NCBI RefSeq assembly: GCF_003712195.1
Contig: NZ_RDSD01000001.1
Coordinates: 1-64,000 of the forward strand
DNA length: 64,000 nt
Reading direction: 5' to 3'
From: Proteiniphilum sp. X52
Lineage (GTDB): Bacteria; Bacteroidota; Bacteroidia; Bacteroidales; Dysgonomonadaceae
In this document: positions 62,427-64,000 of the stretch, piece by piece
Position numbering within the stretch: position 1 is the first letter of the stretch
How the letters are laid out: each line of letters starts with the position of its first letter
The notes under the pieces: model-generated
Told to the model about the DNA's origin: nothing
The model's database searches: none
What the model saw: the letters and a program-made list of their open reading frames with translations, nothing else
Program-made: the position numbers and the translations under genes

Positions 62427-64000
62427 ATGAGAAAGAGAAAGTTTCTGTTTCCTTTAGGGTTGCTTTGTTTCACTTTATCGGTGATGGCACAACAAAAAGG
62501 ATTGTTAAATACGGTGAACAGCCAGCATGTAGTAATGAACAATGTAGATATGGGATCCGTACATTGGACGAAAGGATTCTGGGCAGACCGGTTTGAAGTC
62601 TATAAAGACACGATGATCCTGAGCATGTGGAAGACACTGAATAATCCTGAAGTATCCCATTCTTTCAGGAATTTTGAGATTGCCGCAGGTGATAAAGAGG
62701 GTGTCCATTCAGGTCCCCCTTTTCACGATGGTGATTTCTATAAATGGTTCGAAGGGGTGGCATCGGTCTATGCCGTCACAAAAGATCCCCGGTTGGATGC
62801 TTTGATGGACGAAATAATAGAAACCTTACAGAAAGTGCAACGTCAGGATGGATATATCCATACTCCCGTGCTCATTGAAGAGAGAAATGAGACGAATAAA
62901 GAAACGGCATTCCGTGACAGGTTGAATTTTGAGACCTATAACCTGGGCCATTTAATGACGGCCGCCTGCGTACATTACCGGGCAACCGGTAAAAGGTCAC
63001 TGTTGGAGATGGCTATTAAAGCGGCAGATTTCCTCCGGAATTTTTATGAAACGGCCTCTGCCGAGTTGGCGAGAAATGCCATATGCCCTTCTCATTATAT
63101 GGGGGTAGTGGAGATGTACAGAACCACTGAAAATTCTGCTTACCTGAAGTTGGCGCAAAACCTGATCGATATTCGTGGTCTGGTGGAGAGCGGAACGGAC
63201 GACAATCAGGACCGGATTCCTTTCAGGGAGCAGACCAAAGCAATGGGGCATGCCGTGAGGGCAAATTATCTGTACGCAGGCGTGGCGGATGTATATGCCG
63301 AAACGGGAGAACAAAAGCTAATTGAGAATCTGAAGTCGATCTGGGATGATATTGTCAACAGAAAGATGTACATCACAGGTGCCTGCGGTGCTTTGTATGA
63401 CGGTACTTCTCCTGACGGTACGAGCTATGAACCCGATTCGATCCAGAAAGTGCATCAATCGTATGGCAGGGCGTATCAATTGCCGAACAGTACCGCGCAT
63501 AACGAGACGTGTGCCAATATCGGGAATCTGCTGTTTAACTGGCGCATGTTACAGGTGTCAGGGGATGAGAAATACGCCGACGTGATGGAAACGGCGCTTT
63601 ACAACAGTATCCTGTCGGGAGTAAGCATAGACGGAAAACGATTCTTTTATACCAATCCTTTGCGTGTCTCGGCGGATTTCCCTTATACTTTGCGTTGGTC
63701 AAAAGAACGTGAAGAATATATCACATTGTGTAACTGTTGTCCGCCAAATACGGTGAGGACCTTGTGTGAAACACACAATTATTTCTATTCGGTAGCGGAT
63801 AATGCCCTTTGGTTTCATACTTACGGGGGAAATAAACTGGATACCAGTTTACCCAATGGTACAGTGATTCAATTGTCTCAGGTTTCGGATTATCCCTGGG
63901 ATGGGAAGAACAGTATCCGGATCGACCGGATCTCTGGAAACGATGAGGTTTCACTATTCTTCCGTATTCCGCAGTGGAGTGGAGAGGCTACCCTTTCTGT
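62427..64000 (+). CDS. GH127-family glycosidase (3' end outside window)
   Basis: The frame is open from ATG 62427 to the window edge (524 codons). The signal peptide ends near MAQQ. The (alpha/alpha)6 GH127 hallmarks are present: FWADRFEVYKDT, YKWFEGVASVYAVTKDP, NLGHLMTAACVHYRATG, the zinc-site Glu and Cys in HNETCANIGN, and the Cys pair in LCNCCPPNTVR, one of which acts as nucleophile in characterised members. GH127 enzymes are beta-L-arabinofuranosidases; I recall one member assigned to aceric acid removal in rhamnogalacturonan II. Either would suit this cluster. Confidence 0.9.
   Translation, partial: MRKRKFLFPLGLLCFTLSVMAQQKGLLNTVNSQHVVMNNVDMGSVHWTKGFWADRFEVYKDTMILSMWKTLNNPEVSHSFRNFEIAAGDKEGVHSGPPFHDGDFYKWFEGVASVYAVTKDPRLDALMDEIIETLQKVQRQDGYIHTPVLIEERNETNKETAFRDRLNFETYNLGHLMTAACVHYRATGKRSLLEMAIKAADFLRNFYETASAELARNAICPSHYMGVVEMYRTTENSAYLKLAQNLIDIRGLVESGTDDNQDRIPFREQTKAMGHAVRANYLYAGVADVYAETGEQKLIENLKSIWDDIVNRKMYITGACGALYDGTSPDGTSYEPDSIQKVHQSYGRAYQLPNSTAHNETCANIGNLLFNWRMLQVSGDEKYADVMETALYNSILSGVSIDGKRFFYTNPLRVSADFPYTLRWSKEREEYITLCNCCPPNTVRTLCETHNYFYSVADNALWFHTYGGNKLDTSLPNGTVIQLSQVSDYPWDGKNSIRIDRISGNDEVSLFFRIPQWSGEATLS

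Overview
The window comes from a Bacteroidota genome, most likely order Bacteroidales. Several gene starts sit behind the phylum-specific -7 promoter box TAnnTTTG. There are four SusC/SusD pairs, an ECF-sigma/FecR switch, many signal-peptide and lipoprotein glycoside hydrolases, and moderate GC. A Dysgonomonadaceae-like host is my guess only. No tRNA, rRNA or CRISPR array was seen.

Layout. (1) 1-4.4 kb, minus strand, general genes: a trypsin-like secreted protease cut by the window edge, prfB with a programmed frameshift, an NlpC/P60-LysM lipoprotein and a HAD phosphatase. (2) 4.6-16.9 kb, minus strand: a polysaccharide utilization locus (PUL) read as ECF sigma, FecR, STN-bearing SusC, SusD with an inserted carbohydrate-binding-like domain, GH43, GH36 alpha-galactosidase, a small secreted protein and GH5. 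A decayed IS4-type element sits directly against the -7 box of the sigma gene. (3) 18.7-48.9 kb, plus strand: a large pectin PUL. It holds a sugar isomerase-like protein, a beta-helix surface lipoprotein, SusC/SusD, a PL1 pectate lyase, DUF3826, a GH43-like protein, a propeller/(alpha/alpha)6 fusion, GH78, a GH28-STN-esterase fusion, GH95, GH105, GH140 and a GH78-sialidase-like fusion. (4) 48.9-52.0 kb: a small insert with an AlbA_2/ATPase regulator, an XRE regulator with the remnant of a second copy, and an 850 bp gap containing a promoter and a large nested palindrome. (5) 52.0-64.0 kb: two tandem, paralogous SusC/SusD pairs, a strong terminator, and a GH127 gene cut by the window end.

How they work together. 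GH140 (apiosidase family), a GH95 with an L-galactosidase-like active site, GH78s, GH28, GH105, PL1 and GH127 together match the toolkit for rhamnogalacturonan II and its flanking pectin backbone. Surface SusCD complexes and the lyase would capture and open the chain, and the periplasmic exo-enzymes would strip the side chains. The minus-strand PUL looks aimed at a galactose-decorated glycan (alpha-galactosidase, GH43, GH5) and is the only one with its own regulator here.

Main points for a second look: the IS at the sigma promoter, the nested palindrome near 51.6 kb (leader RNA, sRNA or attC-like site), the heptamer-periodic DNA between PUL genes, the multi-domain fusions, the SusD with an inserted domain, and a TGATTACA motif recurring upstream of pectin genes.
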